Positions 39,478 to 48,499 of a stretch of DNA of 64,000 bases are shown piece by piece. The notes beneath the pieces were generated by a model, which was not told the origin of the DNA, ran no database searches, and saw only the letters and a list, made by a program, of their open reading frames with translations. The translations under genes and the position numbers were made by a program. Origin of the DNA: Ferrimonas marina. GTDB taxonomy: Bacteria; Pseudomonadota; Gammaproteobacteria; Enterobacterales; Shewanellaceae. The stretch is taken from assembly GCF_900129905.1 (NCBI RefSeq), contig NZ_FQXG01000006.1, positions 351,167 through 415,166 of the forward strand, written 5' to 3'. Numbering within the stretch: the first letter of the stretch is position 1; each line of letters opens with the position of its first letter.

Positions 39478-40158
39478 TTAGAGCTCCAGCCAGGCCAATA
39501 GCCGTTGCCAGGCTTGCGGGTCCAGCTCGTTGTGCCCATTTTGTACCACCGCATCGCGGTACTGCTGCCGCTCTGGCAGGCTGGCCAGCAAGGGGATCTT
39601 CAGCGGGGTCAGGAAGCGCTCCAGCAGTTCGGTCTGGTTGTCGCTCTGCAGTCGGTTAGCCAGTACGCCGATGGCCGGCTCGCGCCGGCGGAACTGGGGG
39701 TGGAACAGCAGGTCTGGCAGAAAGCGGCCCAGCGCTTTGACGTCCAGCGGGTTGGCCTGGCAGGGCAGCAGGATACGGTCGGCGTAGCCCAGCAGGCGGC
39801 TGAGCAGGGCAGGATCCAGGTTGGCGGGGGAGTCCATCAGGATGCAGCCGGCATCTGCGGGGACCCGCAGCCGCATCGACTCCAGCCGGGCCCGGCGTGG
39901 GTCATCATCCACCGCGTAGAGATCGGGCTGCTCCTGGGCCCACTGCAGGCTGCTGCCCTGGGGATCGAAGTCCACCAGGGCAGGGCGGTGACCCTGCTGG
40001 TTGAGCAGGGTCAGCAACTGGGTGGTGATGGTGGATTTGCCCACGCCGCCCTTGTTGTTGAGGATCAGGATCCGCGGGCCAAGGTAGGCGCTTAAGCTGA
40101 CCAGGCTGCGAGGGGCAGCCTGGATCGGAGGGGAAGTGAGGGAAGCAGCACTCAACAT
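39478..40158 (-). CDS. ParA/MinD-type ATPase, solitary
   Basis: 226-residue P-loop ATPase of the ParA/MinD superfamily. Deviant Walker A NNKGGVGKSTITTQLL lies near residue 35, the DFDPQGSS Walker A' stretch near 63, and a MDSPANLD Walker B region near 110. There is a 30-residue Ser/Pro-rich N-terminal stretch before the domain. No ParB, MinE or SMC-like gene adjoins it, so partner and cargo are unknown. ATG 40158 is preferred; a TTG at 40212 would extend it. Converges on murA and lies upstream of none of its neighbours' frames. Confidence 0.75.
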   Translation of the reverse strand: MLSAASLTSPPIQAAPRSLVSLSAYLGPRILILNNKGGVGKSTITTQLLTLLNQQGHRPALVDFDPQGSSLQWAQEQPDLYAVDDDPRRARLESMRLRVPADAGCILMDSPANLDPALLSRLLGYADRILLPCQANPLDVKALGRFLPDLLFHPQFRRREPAIGVLANRLQSDNQTELLERFLTPLKIPLLASLPERQQYRDAVVQNGHNELDPQAWQRLLAWLEL

Positions 40159-40224
40159 GGGGATTCCAGCCAGGGGGTTTACCCCTTTAAAGCGACCGTC
40201 GACCCAGTGCAATAAAGCCCCGCG

Positions 40225-41304
40225 TTAGCGCGGCGCCTCGGCCGCCATTGGCGGCTTCTCATCGATGGTGACCGGCACGCTGAAGCGACGGCCCTGACGG
40301 ATCAGGGTGATGTTGACCTCGTGACCCGGCGGGGTCTCGGCGATGCTGTCCATCAGCATGTCGGTACTGACGATGGCTTCGCCATTGAAGGCCACCAGCA
40401 CATCGTTGGGGCGCAGTCCGGCCCGGTCCGCCGGCCCACCTGGTTCCACCTCGCCCACGGCCACCCCCATCACCTCGGTCAGCCGAAGCAGGCGGGCAAT
40501 GGTGGGATTAACCGGGCTGCCAGACAGGCCAAGATGGCCACGGATCACCCGGCCGTCGCGGATCAGCTTGCCCATGATCTTGTAGGCCAGCTCAATGGGG
40601 ATGGCGAAGTTCAAGCCGACGCCGGCGTCGCCGAGCCATTGGTAGTTGGCGGTATTGATCCCCACCAGTACCCCGTCGGCATCCACCAGGGCACCGCCGG
40701 AGTTGCCCTGGTTAATGGCGGCGTCGGTCTGGATAAAATCCTGGTAGGAGGAGCTCAGACCGTTGCGGCCGGTGGCGCTGATGATCCCCTGGGTGATGGT
40801 CTGGCCCAGGTTATAGGGGTTGCCGATGGCCAGCACCATGTCACCCACCTTGGGCTGACGCTTCAGATCCAGGGGGATCACCGGCAGATCGGACTCGGCG
40901 ATCTGCAGCACCGCCAGATCGGTGTAGGGATCGGAGCCGATCATCTCGGCATTGGCCAGGCGGCCGTCCTGCAGGGCGACGAAGATCTGATCGGCGGAGC
41001 TCACCACGTGGTAGTTGGTGAGGATGTAGCCGTCACCGTGCATGATGATGCCGCTGCCCAGTCCCTGGGGCAGTAGCTGAGAGAAGTTGCCCCGGGTCTG
41101 ACGATGCGAGTAGATGTTGACCACTGCCGGTGCGGCACGACGCACCGCGCTGGAGAAGCTGGCGCGCTCGACCTGACTGATGCTGCGATCCAGCCGCGGC
41201 AAACGTTCGCGCAGGCTGGGATTGAGCACCACGATAATGATGGCCAGGGCCAGTCCGGCCAGGACCGGTTTCAAGATATAGCGTATTAAAGGTAACGCTT
41301 TCAC
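40225..41304 (-). CDS. degS: Site-1 stress-sensor protease DegS
   Basis: 359-residue trypsin-like serine protease anchored by one N-terminal helix (about 13-27) and with a single PDZ domain (about 255-345). Catalytic triad His99 (TNYHVV), Asp129 (TDLAV), Ser202 (NQGNSGGAL). When outer-membrane protein C termini bind the PDZ, DegS cuts RseA and starts the sigmaE response. GTG start with GAGG upstream. Separated from degQ by a terminator, so it has its own promoter. Confidence 0.95.
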   Translation of the reverse strand: MKALPLIRYILKPVLAGLALAIIIVVLNPSLRERLPRLDRSISQVERASFSSAVRRAAPAVVNIYSHRQTRGNFSQLLPQGLGSGIIMHGDGYILTNYHVVSSADQIFVALQDGRLANAEMIGSDPYTDLAVLQIAESDLPVIPLDLKRQPKVGDMVLAIGNPYNLGQTITQGIISATGRNGLSSSYQDFIQTDAAINQGNSGGALVDADGVLVGINTANYQWLGDAGVGLNFAIPIELAYKIMGKLIRDGRVIRGHLGLSGSPVNPTIARLLRLTEVMGVAVGEVEPGGPADRAGLRPNDVLVAFNGEAIVSTDMLMDSIAETPPGHEVNITLIRQGRRFSVPVTIDEKPPMAAEAPR

Positions 41305-41361
41305 AGTGATAGCCTCTTCATAGTGGCTTGATCCTACCCCTCAGGCTGAATCACGACAACC

Positions 41362-41385
41362 AAAAAGGCGGCCCGCAGGCCGCCT
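41362..41385 (-). terminator. Intrinsic terminator after degQ
   Basis: On the minus strand AGGCGGCC, loop TGCG, GGCCGCCT, then a T run (AAAAA at 41362-41366 on the plus strand). Separates degQ from degS. Confidence 0.85.
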
Positions 41386-41404
41386 GTATAGGGATGGAAC
41401 AGGC

Positions 41405-42769
41405 TCAGCGCAGGATCACCATCAGGGTGCTGCCATCGCGCATGACCGAAGCGGCGAAGGGGCCTTCGTAATCATCGAGCAGCTCACGCAGCTCACCCAG
41501 GTCACTGATCGGGGTGCGGCCCCGGTTCATCAGGCTGACCCCGGTAATGACGTCACCCACCTGCAGGCCGTTGCCCGCTGCGGGTGACCGATCGGCCAGC
41601 TCGGATACGGAGACACCGCTGACATCGCCCTCCTTGAAGCTGGACAGCTTGGCGCCTTCCAGCGCCGGGTGGATAACGCTGGCCTGGACGCTCTCGCCCG
41701 GGGCTTCGTTGAGGGTCACCTCGACGTTCTCCTCCTCACCGTCGCGGATCAGCCCCAGGCTGACGGTGGCACCGGCCCCCATGGTGGCGACCTTGGCGCG
41801 CAGCTCCTGGAAGGTTTTGATCTTCTTACCGTTCAACCGAATGATGATGTCACCCGCTTGCAAGCCCGCAGCCGCCGCAGCGGAGTCCGGCAGGACCTGG
41901 CTGACGTAGGCACCGTGCTTGGTGTCCAGGCCGAACAGCTGGGCGGTCTCGTTGTTGAGCTCGCCGCCGAGGATCCCCAACACGCCACGGCGCACCTCGC
42001 CAAATTCCAGGATCTGACTGGTCAGGTTCTGCACCATGTTGATGGGAATAGCGAAGCCGATGCCCACGTTGCCGCCACTGGGGGCAATGATGGCGGTGTT
42101 GATGCCGATCAGTTCACCGTTGAGATTGACCAGGGCACCGCCGGAGTTGCCGCTGTTGATGGCGGCGTCGGTCTGGATGAAGCTTTGGTAGCCGTCGCCA
42201 TCCAGGCCTCGGGCCAGGGCGGAGACAATGCCGGAGGTGACGGTCTGGCCCAGGCCGAAGGGGTTGCCGATGGCCACGGTAAAGTCGCCCACCTTGAGCT
42301 TGTCCGAGTCGGACATCTTAACGGCGGTCAGCTCGTCGGCTTCCACCTGCAGTACCGCCACGTCGGTATCCGGATCGGAGCCGATCAGCTTGGCCTCAAA
42401 CTCACGGCCATCACTGAGGTTGATGACGATCTTGTCGGCGTTGTCGATCACATGGTGGTTGGTAATGACGTAGCCCTTGTCAGCGTCGACGATAACACCG
42501 GAGCCCAGGCCGCGGAACGGCCGAGACCGCTCCTGACCATGGGGATTGGGGCCAAAGAAGAAGCGAAACGGCTCGGGGATGGATTGGCGGGCAGTCTGGG
42601 TGCCCTCGACGGACACGGAGACCACCGCCGGAGAGACCCGTTCAATCATCGGGGCCAGGCTGGGTAGCGCCTGACCCTCCACCGCATTGGGCAGTGCCGC
42701 TTGGGCGGGTAGGGCAGTCAAACCCGCTACCAGCAGGGCAGCGGAAAGTAAGGTTGTTGTTTTTTTCAT
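41405..42769 (-). CDS. degQ: Periplasmic serine protease/chaperone DegQ (DegP family)
   Basis: 454-residue secreted HtrA protease: signal peptide MKKTTTLLSAALLVAGLTALPAQA, trypsin-like domain with His106 (TNHHVI), Asp136 (DTDVAVL) and Ser209 (NSGNSGGAL), then two PDZ domains (about 265-355 and 365-454). Degrades or refolds damaged envelope proteins. The short LA loop fits DegQ more than DegP, but in this group of bacteria one protein may do both jobs. A sigmaE-like promoter lies upstream. Confidence 0.95.
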   Translation of the reverse strand: MKKTTTLLSAALLVAGLTALPAQAALPNAVEGQALPSLAPMIERVSPAVVSVSVEGTQTARQSIPEPFRFFFGPNPHGQERSRPFRGLGSGVIVDADKGYVITNHHVIDNADKIVINLSDGREFEAKLIGSDPDTDVAVLQVEADELTAVKMSDSDKLKVGDFTVAIGNPFGLGQTVTSGIVSALARGLDGDGYQSFIQTDAAINSGNSGGALVNLNGELIGINTAIIAPSGGNVGIGFAIPINMVQNLTSQILEFGEVRRGVLGILGGELNNETAQLFGLDTKHGAYVSQVLPDSAAAAAGLQAGDIIIRLNGKKIKTFQELRAKVATMGAGATVSLGLIRDGEEENVEVTLNEAPGESVQASVIHPALEGAKLSSFKEGDVSGVSVSELADRSPAAGNGLQVGDVITGVSLMNRGRTPISDLGELRELLDDYEGPFAASVMRDGSTLMVILR

Positions 42770-42813
42770 CAGTGATCAATCTCCTGCAACCACATCACGG
42801 AAAATACCTAACT

Positions 42814-42841
42814 TGCGACCATGCTCTCGACGGGAAGTTCC
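42814..42841 (-). promoter_or_regulatory. sigmaE-type promoter upstream of degQ
   Basis: Reading the minus strand: GGAACTT (plus-strand complement at 42835-42841), 16-base spacer, TCGCA (42814-42818). GGAACTT is the exact sigmaE -35 consensus and the spacing is standard. Transcription would begin about 40 bases before the degQ ATG at 42769. Confidence 0.65.
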
Positions 42842-42859
42842 ACCCGACTTGTTGAGGGC

Positions 42860-43264
42860 TTAGCCGTTGGCGGCCTTGGGGCTCTCGCTGATGATGCCAT
42901 GGGACCCTTTGACGTAGTCCTTCGGCGGCAGGCTTTCGACGCTGTCGCCGTCGCCCTTGTCCTCCAGCTTCGGCTGGTTGGCCGGCAGTGGGGTGAGCTG
43001 ACCGTCGCCCAGCATGCCTTTGGCGGAGTCGTTCCAGAAGCGATTGGCCTTGTCCAGGCTGCTGCTCAGCTGAGACATCAGCTCGCGAGACTGTTCGAAG
43101 TAGTCGGCCACTTCCTGGCGCTGCTGGTCCAGCTCAAATTTGGCCTGGGTCAGCTCCCGTTGCAGGGCCCGGTTGTCTTCGCCATTGCCCTTGAAGCGCC
43201 AATGGATCAGGTAACCGATGCCGATGCCGATAAACAGAAAGATCAAGCTGGGTGCCCAGGTCAT
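42860..43264 (-). CDS. zapG: ZapG/YhcB, DUF1043 cell-division membrane protein
   Basis: 134-residue protein: N-terminal helix (about 5-22, IFLFIGIGIGYLIHW), then a cytoplasmic coiled coil (about 28-75) and a disordered tail. YhcB/ZapG connects envelope growth with division and shape. Good AAAGGAG site upstream. Next to degQ as in E. coli. Confidence 0.92.
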   Translation of the reverse strand: MTWAPSLIFLFIGIGIGYLIHWRFKGNGEDNRALQRELTQAKFELDQQRQEVADYFEQSRELMSQLSSSLDKANRFWNDSAKGMLGDGQLTPLPANQPKLEDKGDGDSVESLPPKDYVKGSHGIISESPKAANG

Positions 43265-43420
43265 AAATACTCCTTTCGAGGCCGGATAAAAACGATGCCC
43301 ACAGTGGTAACGTGTTGCGCTGACCTTTGGGTCAACAGCTTAGGCGCAGAGCGCCGAAACCGGTTGGTAATTGGTCAGTTTGGCTCTTGCACTACCAATA
43401 TACCTCGCCATTTTGGGACA

Positions 43421-43429
43421 TGGTACACT
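43421..43429 (+). promoter_or_regulatory. Candidate extended -10 promoter of zapE
   Basis: TGGTACACT carries an extended -10 (TGG plus TACACT at 43424-43429) about 40 bases before zapE. No clear -35 box. Confidence 0.3.
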
Positions 43430-43469
43430 TGCCGCCCGGTTGTACTAAGGATTGTCCAAGGAACAGAGG

Positions 43470-44579
43470 ATGGCGACCCCACTTGAACGGTATCAGCAGG
43501 ATCTGGCTCGGCCGGATTTCCTCCCCGACCCCGCCCAACGGCGCGCGGTGGAGTGCCTGCAGCGGGTCTATGATGCGATTCTGGCCAGGGAGCGCTGGCA
43601 GCCGAGCCTGGGCCAGAAGCTGCGCGGCTGGTTGGGGGCCGATGTGGGCGAGCCCGAGGTGCGCGGGGTCTATTTCTGGGGTGGCGTCGGTCGCGGCAAA
43701 ACCTACCTGGTGGACACCTTTTACGAATGTCTGCCGATCGAGCGTAAGCTGCGGGTGCATTTTCACCGCTTTATGCACCGGGTCCACAAGGCGCTGGAGG
43801 CGCACAAGGGTCAGGCGGATCCGCTGCCCAGGATCGCCGCTGAACTGGCCCAGGAAGCCCAGGTGATCTGCTTCGACGAGTTCTTTGTCTCCGACATTAC
43901 CGATGCCATGCTGCTGGGCGGGCTGTTTGAGCAGCTGTTCCAGCACGGCGTGGTGTTGGTAGCCACCTCCAACATCCCGCCGGATGAGCTGTACCGTAAT
44001 GGTCTGCAGCGGGCCCGCTTCCTGCCCGCCATTGCCCTGATTAAGCAGCACTGCGATGTGGTCAACGTGGACCATGGCATCGATTATCGACTGCGTACCC
44101 TGGAGCAGGCGGAGATCTACCACCACCCGCTGGATGCCGCCGCCGAGGCCAACCTGCATCGCTACTTTGAGCAGCTGGCGCCGGAGCCGGGCCACCGCGG
44201 CGGTGAGATCGAGGTGCTGGGCCGGGCCATCCCTATCGAGCGCGAAGCGGACGGGGTACTGCTGATCGACTTCCCGGCCCTGTGTGACGGCCCCCGCAGC
44301 CAGAGCGACTATATGGAGCTGGCTCGGCTGTACCACACCGTGCTGCTGCAGGGCGTAGATGTGATGGGCTCCGGGCACAGTGGCGATGACGTGGCCCGCC
44401 GCTTCATCGCCATGGTGGATGAGTTCTACGAGCGAGGCGTGAAGCTCATTATCTCCGCCACGGTGCCGATGGATCAGCTCTACGATAGCGGCCTGGTGGC
44501 GTTTGAGTTTCGCCGCTGCCTAAGCCGCCTGACCGAGATGCAGAGCCACGATTACCTGGCTCGTCCCCACCTGCCCTGA
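43470..44579 (+). CDS. zapE: Cell-division ATPase ZapE
   Basis: 369-residue AFG1-like AAA+ ATPase. Walker A GGVGRGKTYLVD near residue 74, FHRFMHRVH after it, and Walker B VICFDEFFVSDI near 135. ZapE destabilises FtsZ polymers and supports division under stress. ATG 43470 gives MATPLERYQQDL; a TTG at 43452 in frame would add six residues. Divergent from zapG. Confidence 0.93.
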   Translation: MATPLERYQQDLARPDFLPDPAQRRAVECLQRVYDAILARERWQPSLGQKLRGWLGADVGEPEVRGVYFWGGVGRGKTYLVDTFYECLPIERKLRVHFHRFMHRVHKALEAHKGQADPLPRIAAELAQEAQVICFDEFFVSDITDAMLLGGLFEQLFQHGVVLVATSNIPPDELYRNGLQRARFLPAIALIKQHCDVVNVDHGIDYRLRTLEQAEIYHHPLDAAAEANLHRYFEQLAPEPGHRGGEIEVLGRAIPIEREADGVLLIDFPALCDGPRSQSDYMELARLYHTVLLQGVDVMGSGHSGDDVARRFIAMVDEFYERGVKLIISATVPMDQLYDSGLVAFEFRRCLSRLTEMQSHDYLARPHLP

Positions 44580-44605
44580 ACGGCAAGATTTCCGAAAAAA
44601 GCAGG

Positions 44606-44633
44606 TGATTTTTGCGCCGCCCTGCTTTATAAT
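44606..44633 (+). promoter_or_regulatory. Promoter of rplM-rpsI operon
   Basis: Perfect -10 TATAAT (44628-44633) with TGATTT (44606-44611) 16 bases upstream as a poor -35. It is followed by a GC-rich start region as in growth-rate-regulated promoters. Confidence 0.55.
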
Positions 44634-44639
44634 TCGCGC

Positions 44640-44779
44640 CCTGCCTACGTTACAGCGGTCGTTTAACGACCAAAACCAGCGTCTTATCCTATTCGAAGGG
44701 ATAGGTGGGAGACCGAACAAGGTTGCCCGGCCATATTGGCGGGGCGCAAATGTAACAGCTCAATTAGGTTTTTATCCAA
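44640..44779 (+). promoter_or_regulatory. Structured leader of rplM, possible L13 autoregulation site
   Basis: The roughly 140-base untranslated leader contains a perfect GGTCG-TTTAA-CGACC hairpin (44657-44671) and a weaker TATCC/GGATA stem (44685-44703). In E. coli L13 represses its own operon through the leader; whether these hairpins are that site is inference. Confidence 0.4.
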
Positions 44780-45208
44780 ATGAAAACTTTTACTGCTAAG
44801 CCTGAGTCCGTTCAACGCGACTGGTTTATCATCGATGCCGAGGGTAAAACCCTGGGTCGTCTGGCTACTGAAGTAGCGCGTCGCCTGCGCGGTAAGCACA
44901 AGCCGGAGTACACTCCGCACGTGGATACCGGCGACTACATCGTGATCGTGAACGCTGAAAAAGTGACCGTGACCGGTAACAAGGCGCAAAACAAGATGTA
45001 CTACCGTCACTCCGGTTACCCGGGTGGCATCAAGGAGATCAACTTCGCTGATCTGCAGGAGCGCAAGCCCGAAATGATCATCGAAAAAGCGGTTAAGGGC
45101 ATGCTGCCGAAAGGCCCTCTGGGTCGTGCCATGTTCCGTAAGCTGAAAGTGTACGCTGGTGCCGAGCACAAGCACGCTGCACAGCAGCCTCAGGTTCTGG
45201 ACATCTAA
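44780..45208 (+). CDS. rplM: 50S ribosomal protein L13
   Basis: 142-residue uL13, same length as E. coli. [34 protein letters not shown] and the [19 protein letters not shown] signature are diagnostic. Early assembly protein of the 50S subunit. Codon use is that of a highly expressed gene. Thirteen bases before rpsI. Confidence 0.99.
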   Translation: MKTFTAKPESVQRDWFIIDAEGKTLGRLATEVARRLRGKHKPEYTPHVDTGDYIVIVNAEKVTVTGNKAQNKMYYRHSGYPGGIKEINFADLQERKPEMIIEKAVKGMLPKGPLGRAMFRKLKVYAGAEHKHAAQQPQVLDI

Positions 45209-45221
45209 GGGGATATAGGCA

Positions 45222-45608
45222 ATGACTCAATACTACGGTACTGGCCGCCGCAAAACCTCCACTGCTCGTGTCTTCATCAAGCAGGGTACTGGCGAAATCA
45301 TCATCAACAAGCGCTCCATCGAGCAATTCTTCGGCCGTGAAACTGCCCGCATGGTAGTTCGTCAGCCGCTCGAGCTGGTTGAGATGCTGGACAAGCTGGA
45401 CATCTACGTTACCGTTTCTGGCGGCGGCATCACCGGTCAATCCGGCGCCATCCGTCACGGTATCACCCGTGCCCTGATGCAGTTTGACGAGTCTCTGCGC
45501 CCGACTCTGCGCGAAGCTGGTTTCGTTACCCGCGACGCCCGTGAAGTTGAGCGTAAGAAAGTTGGTCTGCGCAAAGCACGTCGTCGTCCGCAGTTCTCCA
45601 AGCGTTAA
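45222..45608 (+). CDS. rpsI: 30S ribosomal protein S9
   Basis: 128-residue uS9 (E. coli 130). [19 protein letters not shown] at the start, [19 protein letters not shown] in the middle and the basic C-terminal tail [12 protein letters not shown] that reaches the P site tRNA. Co-transcribed with rplM and ended by a terminator. Confidence 0.99.
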   Translation: MTQYYGTGRRKTSTARVFIKQGTGEIIINKRSIEQFFGRETARMVVRQPLELVEMLDKLDIYVTVSGGGITGQSGAIRHGITRALMQFDESLRPTLREAGFVTRDAREVERKKVGLRKARRRPQFSKR

Positions 45609-45634
45609 TTCGCTGGAACTTCGGTTCGATACAG

Positions 45635-45664
45635 AAAACCCGGCCTTATGGTCGGGTTTTTTAT
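45635..45664 (+). terminator. Intrinsic terminator after rpsI
   Basis: AAAACCCG (45635-45642) pairs with CGGGTTTT (45653-45660) followed by more T; internal GCC/GGT can extend the stem. Confidence 0.85.
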
Positions 45665-45774
45665 TTTCAGCGCTGTTACGACACATCCGTGCGTTTGAGC
45701 GCCGTTTTCCTCATTTATCCTCCTATCCCCACAATGATTTCGTGTGATTCAGTTCAATTGCGCACAGCAAACTA

Positions 45775-45802
45775 TGAACTGCGTCGTGTTTTTCTATATA
45801 AT
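45775..45802 (+). promoter_or_regulatory. Promoter of petABC operon
   Basis: Perfect -10 TATAAT (45797-45802); TGAACT (45775-45780) 16 bases before it is a weak -35. The gap 45665-45902 holds otherwise only AT-rich leader sequence. Confidence 0.5.
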
Positions 45803-45902
45803 GGGCCCGCCTCAGCTCTTTGCCCTTGTGAAAACATCGGTTTGGGCACAAAAACAAGATTGAAGGCACGAAAAAAGCACAACCCCTATGGGAGATAAGT
45901 GG

Positions 45903-46493
45903 ATGAGCAATGCGCCTGTCGATACCGGACGTCGCAGATTTCTAACCCTAACTACGGCTGTCGTAGGCGGGGTTGGCGCGGTCGCTACTGCGGTTCCCTT
46001 CATCAAGTCATGGAACCCCAGCGCCAAGGCGAAAGCCGCCGGTGCACCAGTAGAAGTCAACATTGGAAAGATTGAACCGGGTCAGATGCTACGCGTTGAG
46101 TGGCGTGGCAAGCCGGTTTGGGTAGTACGCCGTACCAAGGCCGTACTGGATGAGATGGCCAAGCTGGACAGTCAGCTGCGGGATCCGAACTCGGATGAGC
46201 CGCAGCAACCGGACTATGCCAAGAACCCTGGTCGCTCAATCAAGGAAGAGTATTTCATTGCGGTGGGCCTCTGTACTCACCTGGGCTGCTCGCCCACTTA
46301 CCTTCCGGATGCATTCGAGCAGCAGGTACAGGGGGTCAGCTCTGGCTTCTTCTGCCCCTGTCATGGCTCCAAGTTCGATATGGCCGGCCGCGTGTTTGCG
46401 GGCGTTCCGGCACCGCTGAACCTGATGGTGCCGCCACACAGCTATGTGGACGATTCCACCGTATTGATCGGTGTTGATGAGGGAGCGGCGTAA
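45903..46493 (+). CDS. petA: Ubiquinol-cytochrome c reductase Rieske iron-sulphur subunit
   Basis: 196-residue Rieske protein. A twin-arginine-like start GRRRFLTLTTAVVGGVGAVATAVPFI anchors it. The 2Fe-2S cluster ligands are in CTHLGC (Cys124, His126, Cys129) and CPCHGS (Cys151, Cys153, His154). Passes electrons from quinol to cytochrome c1. ATG 45903 has GGGAG upstream; an ATG at 45888 is also in frame. Confidence 0.97.
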   Translation: MSNAPVDTGRRRFLTLTTAVVGGVGAVATAVPFIKSWNPSAKAKAAGAPVEVNIGKIEPGQMLRVEWRGKPVWVVRRTKAVLDEMAKLDSQLRDPNSDEPQQPDYAKNPGRSIKEEYFIAVGLCTHLGCSPTYLPDAFEQQVQGVSSGFFCPCHGSKFDMAGRVFAGVPAPLNLMVPPHSYVDDSTVLIGVDEGAA

Positions 46494-46495
46494 TC

Positions 46496-47707
46496 ATGCA
46501 AAAAATCATTGATTGGATCGACGAACGGATCCCGATGACCGCCACGTACAACAAGCACGTGGGTCAATATCCGGCTCCGAAGAACTTTAACTTCTGGTAC
46601 TTCTTTGGCTCATTGGCGATGCTGGTGCTGGTCAATCAGATCCTCACCGGGATCTGGCTGACCATGAACTACGTGCCGAGCGCCGAAGGGGCCTTTGCCT
46701 CCATCGAATACATCATGAGGGATGTGGAGTACGGCTGGTTGCTGCGTTATATGCACTCCACCGGCGCCTCCGCCTTCTTTGTGGTGATCTACCTGCACAT
46801 GTTCCGCGGCCTGATCTACGGCTCTTACCAGAAGCCCCGTGAGCTGCTGTGGATCTTCGGCATGCTGATTTTCCTGGTGCTGATGGCAGAAGCCTTTATG
46901 GGCTACCTGCTGCCCTGGGGACAGATGTCCTACTGGGGTGCCCAGGTAATCATCTCGCTGTTCGGTGCCATCCCCTTCATCGGTGATGACCTGACCCTGT
47001 GGATCCGTGGTGACTACGTGGTCTCCGGTGCCACCCTGAACCGCTTCTTTGCCCTGCACGTGATTGCCCTGCCGCTGGTGCTGGTGGTGCTGGTGTTCCT
47101 GCACATCATCGCGCTGCACGAGGTGGGTTCTAACAACCCCGATGGCATCGAGGTGAAGAAGAACAAGGGCCCGGACGGCTGGCCGGTGGATGCGATCCCG
47201 TTCCACCCCTACTACACCGTCAAGGATATCGTCGGCGTCGCTGGCTTCCTGATCCTGTTCTGCTACGTGCTGTTCTTTATGCCGGAAGGTGGCGGCTACT
47301 TCCTGGAGGCGCCGAACTTCGAGGCGGCCAACCCGCTGAAGACGCCGGAACACATCGCCCCGGTATGGTACTTCACCCCGTTCTACGCCATCTTGCGGGC
47401 GGTCCCCGACAAGCTGCTGGGTGTCGTTGGCATGGGGGCGGCCATCGTGGTGCTGTTCTTCCTGCCCTGGCTGGATCGCTGCAAGGTGAAGTCCATCCGC
47501 TACCGCAGCATGGTGCACAAGGCCAACATCGCCCAGTTCGTGGTCTGCTTTATCGCCCTGGGTATCCTGGGTGCGCTGCCGGCCGGTCCGGTTGAGACCC
47601 TGCTGGCGCGGATCTTCTCCTTGGGTTACTTCGGCTTCTTCGTCTTCCTGTTTGTCTACAGCAAGAACGAGAAGTGCAAACCGGTTCCGGAAAGGGTGAC
47701 AGGCTAA
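46496..47707 (+). CDS. petB: Ubiquinol-cytochrome c reductase cytochrome b
   Basis: 403-residue membrane cytochrome b with eight or so helices. Haem-binding histidines are seen in RYMHSTGASAFFVVIYLHMFRG (about 84-106) and FFALHVIALPLVLVVLVFLHIIALHEVG (about 184-211); the PVWY quinol-site variant of PEWY is in APVWYFTPFYAIL. Two bases after petA; TAA overlaps the petC ATG. Confidence 0.98.
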   Translation: MQKIIDWIDERIPMTATYNKHVGQYPAPKNFNFWYFFGSLAMLVLVNQILTGIWLTMNYVPSAEGAFASIEYIMRDVEYGWLLRYMHSTGASAFFVVIYLHMFRGLIYGSYQKPRELLWIFGMLIFLVLMAEAFMGYLLPWGQMSYWGAQVIISLFGAIPFIGDDLTLWIRGDYVVSGATLNRFFALHVIALPLVLVVLVFLHIIALHEVGSNNPDGIEVKKNKGPDGWPVDAIPFHPYYTVKDIVGVAGFLILFCYVLFFMPEGGGYFLEAPNFEAANPLKTPEHIAPVWYFTPFYAILRAVPDKLLGVVGMGAAIVVLFFLPWLDRCKVKSIRYRSMVHKANIAQFVVCFIALGILGALPAGPVETLLARIFSLGYFGFFVFLFVYSKNEKCKPVPERVTG

Positions 47708-48402
47708 TGAAAAAGATCTTTGTAACATTGCTTGCCTGCCTGCCGGCGCTGACCTTTGCCGCAGGCGGCCATAACCCCCACGTGGTCAAGGCCGACATCG
47801 ATCTGCATGACCAAGCCTCGCTGCAGCGCGGTGCCACCGCGTTCATCGAGAACTGCCTGGGTTGCCACAGCACCCAGTACCAGCGCTACGAGCGCGTGGC
47901 CAATGACGTCGGCTTCAGCATCGATGAGATCAATGAGCTGATCTACACCGATGCCAAGGTGGGCGATCTGATGTTCAGCGCCATGCCGCAGGAGCAGGCC
48001 GCCAAGTGGTTCGGTGCCGCGCCGCCGGATCTGACCATGGTAGCCCGGGTACGGGGTTCCGATTGGGTGTACTCCTACCTGACCACCTTCTACCAGGATC
48101 AGAGCCGTCCGTTCGGCGTGAATAACCTGGTGTTCCCCTCTGTCGGTATGCCCCACGTGCTGGAGCGTCTGCAAGGGGTGCCGGTACTGCAGGAAGATGG
48201 CAGCATCGTCGCCAGCGGTGGCAGTCTGAGTGCTGAGGAGTACGACCAGTTCGCCTTGGATCTCACCAACTTCCTGACCTACTCCGCGGAGCCGATCCGG
48301 CTCGAGCGGGAGCGTCTGGGCAAGTGGGTACTGGGCTTCCTGGCCATCTTCTTTGTCCTGGCCTACCTGCTGAAGCGGGAATACTGGCGAGATGTACACT
48401 AA
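47707..48402 (+). CDS. petC: Ubiquinol-cytochrome c reductase cytochrome c1
   Basis: 231-residue cytochrome c1: signal peptide MKKIFVTLLACLPALTFA, covalent haem site CLGCH at about residues 54-58, and a C-terminal membrane anchor (GFLAIFFVLAYLL, about 210-222). Completes the bc1 complex with petA and petB. Start overlaps the petB stop by one base. Confidence 0.97.
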   Translation: MKKIFVTLLACLPALTFAAGGHNPHVVKADIDLHDQASLQRGATAFIENCLGCHSTQYQRYERVANDVGFSIDEINELIYTDAKVGDLMFSAMPQEQAAKWFGAAPPDLTMVARVRGSDWVYSYLTTFYQDQSRPFGVNNLVFPSVGMPHVLERLQGVPVLQEDGSIVASGGSLSAEEYDQFALDLTNFLTYSAEPIRLERERLGKWVLGFLAIFFVLAYLLKREYWRDVH

Positions 48403-48442
48403 TCGCCAATAACAGGTTACAATCTGTCTCTTGTGCAAATGT

Positions 48443-48463
48443 GGGGGCCTAGCGCCCCCCTTT
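48443..48463 (+). terminator. Hairpin between petC and sspA
   Basis: GGGGGC (48443-48448) pairs with GCCCCC (48454-48459) around CTAGC, followed by a short CTTT. Weak T run, so it may be only a partial terminator between petABC and sspAB. Confidence 0.5.
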
Positions 48464-48499
48464 GCGGTTTCTGCTATCTGAACTTTTCGGAGGGTATCG

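Noticed and set aside
45743..45758. CRP site upstream of petA
   Set aside because: TGTGATTCAGTTCAAT matches only one half-site well; not enough to claim.
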